Assembly: GCA_943329505.2 (NCBI GenBank)
Contig: CALQED020000070.1
Span: 1-6,533 of the forward strand
From: Polynucleobacter meluiroseus
GTDB lineage: Bacteria > Pseudomonadota > Gammaproteobacteria > Burkholderiales > Burkholderiaceae
Direction of reading: 5' to 3'
Length of the DNA: 6,533 nt
Shown one piece after another: positions 6,010 through 6,533 of this stretch. The first letter of the stretch is position 1. Each line of letters starts with the position of its first letter. Both the position numbers and the translations under genes were made by a program. The notes beneath the pieces are model-generated. The model did not search any database and was not told where the DNA came from. It saw only the letters and a program-made list of their open reading frames with translations.

Positions 6010-6533
6010 TCAATCTATTGGTAGCGGCCCAAACGCTGGGGGTGGCACTCGGCGTTTCGATGCCGCTTCATAAGCTGATGCGATTTTTAGAACGATGTCT
6101 TCCTTACCTGGTTCGGCACGGAACACCAGTGAGAAGGGTAAGCCAGGCGCCGCAAGTTGAGTTGCTTGATCATTAGCGACTGCAATATATTTTTTGCGAT
6201 CCGCGCTTAACGCAAACTTGGCATCGTAGGCGACGGTAACGTAACCGGCCGGAACCAGTACCTCAGTCAATCCTGCATTTGGGCCGTATTGCGATTCATT
6301 GCGCAGGCTAGCGATCTGGCCAGGTTCGTCTGGGCCGCCAATCTTCGCTGGTGGTAGCGGTGTATGTAGACGGACGAGAGCATCGAGTTTGTTTTCGAGG
6401 ATCACCATCATGTCTACACGGCGAAGTAGTTCGCGCAGCATGATGCGTTCATCGACACCCTGACGGCCGCTAAGAGGATTGCGCGGGTCGTTAATTTCTT
6501 CCCAGTTTTTATAAGCGGAGCGCTGGTCGTCAC
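6010..6533 (-). CDS. Amidase signature family enzyme, C-terminal part, cut by window edge
   Basis: The frame is open to the right edge; before the internal Met at 6441 it reads AYKNWEEINDPRNPLSGRQG, so that Met is not the start and 173 C-terminal residues are visible of a protein usually 450-550 long. Recognisable segments are LRELLRRVDMM, LDALVRLHTPLPPAKIGGP, EVLVPAGYVTVAYD, and the family's C-terminal block GLPFSLVFRAEPGKEDIVLK with SAYEAASKRRVPPP. Amidase-signature enzymes hydrolyse amides through a Ser-cisSer-Lys triad that lies in the N-terminal half, outside this window, so activity cannot be judged. The stop is TGA at 6012-6010. GC is higher than in the rest of the window (hand count 40 of 60 in 6301-6360). 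Whether it is a plain amidase, aryl amidase or a GatA-like protein is open. Confidence 0.85.
   Translation of the reverse strand, partial: DDQRSAYKNWEEINDPRNPLSGRQGVDERIMLRELLRRVDMMVILENKLDALVRLHTPLPPAKIGGPDEPGQIASLRNESQYGPNAGLTEVLVPAGYVTVAYDAKFALSADRKKYIAVANDQATQLAAPGLPFSLVFRAEPGKEDIVLKIASAYEAASKRRVPPPAFGPLPID

Noticed and set aside
6439..6441. ATG as the start of a 143-residue amidase fragment
   Set aside because: Thirty further in-frame residues up to the edge fit the amidase family, so this is a window cut and not a truncated gene.
1..6533. CRISPR arrays, insertion sequences, tRNA or rRNA genes, phage genes or a defence system
   Set aside because: No regularly spaced repeats, terminal inverted repeats with a transposase, cloverleaf or rRNA-like stretches were seen on either strand by eye.

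Overview
The window looks like a stretch of chromosome from a betaproteobacterium of the Burkholderiales, most likely Polynucleobacter or a close relative. This is inferred from moderate GC with AT-rich third positions, a Bug/TctC-type solute-binding protein without its transporter, the short form of the tRNA uridine hydroxylase TrhO, and protein sequences that read like Polynucleobacter and Burkholderia orthologues. No database search was possible, so the genus is a guess from memory of the families.

Layout, left to right. (1) The 3' part of a LysR-family regulator gene on the + strand, cut by the left edge (1-803). (2) A convergent minus-strand trhO gene (819-1601), ending only 15 bp after the regulator. 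(3) An 88-bp divergent intergenic region (1602-1689). (4) A tight + strand cluster (1690-5313): a periplasmic Bug/TctC solute-binding protein, a carboxymuconolactone-decarboxylase/AhpD-fold protein that lacks the redox cysteines, a pirin with all four iron ligands, and a class I SAM-dependent methyltransferase with an NPPW motif. Gaps are 9 bp, 22 bp and a 4-bp overlap. (5) A strong inverted repeat at the end of the cluster (5308-5342), probably a bidirectional terminator, because the next gene comes from the opposite direction. (6) A minus-strand gene for a small exported protein with an allene-oxide-cyclase-like barrel (5403-5903). (7) The C-terminal part of an amidase-signature-family enzyme on the minus strand, cut by the right edge (6010-6533), with visibly higher GC than its neighbours.

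How the parts may work together: the four-gene cluster joins a periplasmic ligand-binding protein with two cytoplasmic proteins of small-molecule oxidative chemistry (CMD fold, pirin) and a methyltransferase, which suggests uptake or sensing of a small organic acid and its handling. The ligand and the reactions cannot be read from the sequence. The LysR regulator is not next to a divergent target inside the window, so its target is more likely beyond the left edge. I see no phage, transposon, CRISPR, tRNA or rRNA sequence. Nothing here is convincingly a new multi-gene defence or metabolic system; the items most worth a second look are the cysteine-less CMD protein, the orphan NPPW methyltransferase and the exported AOC-like protein.
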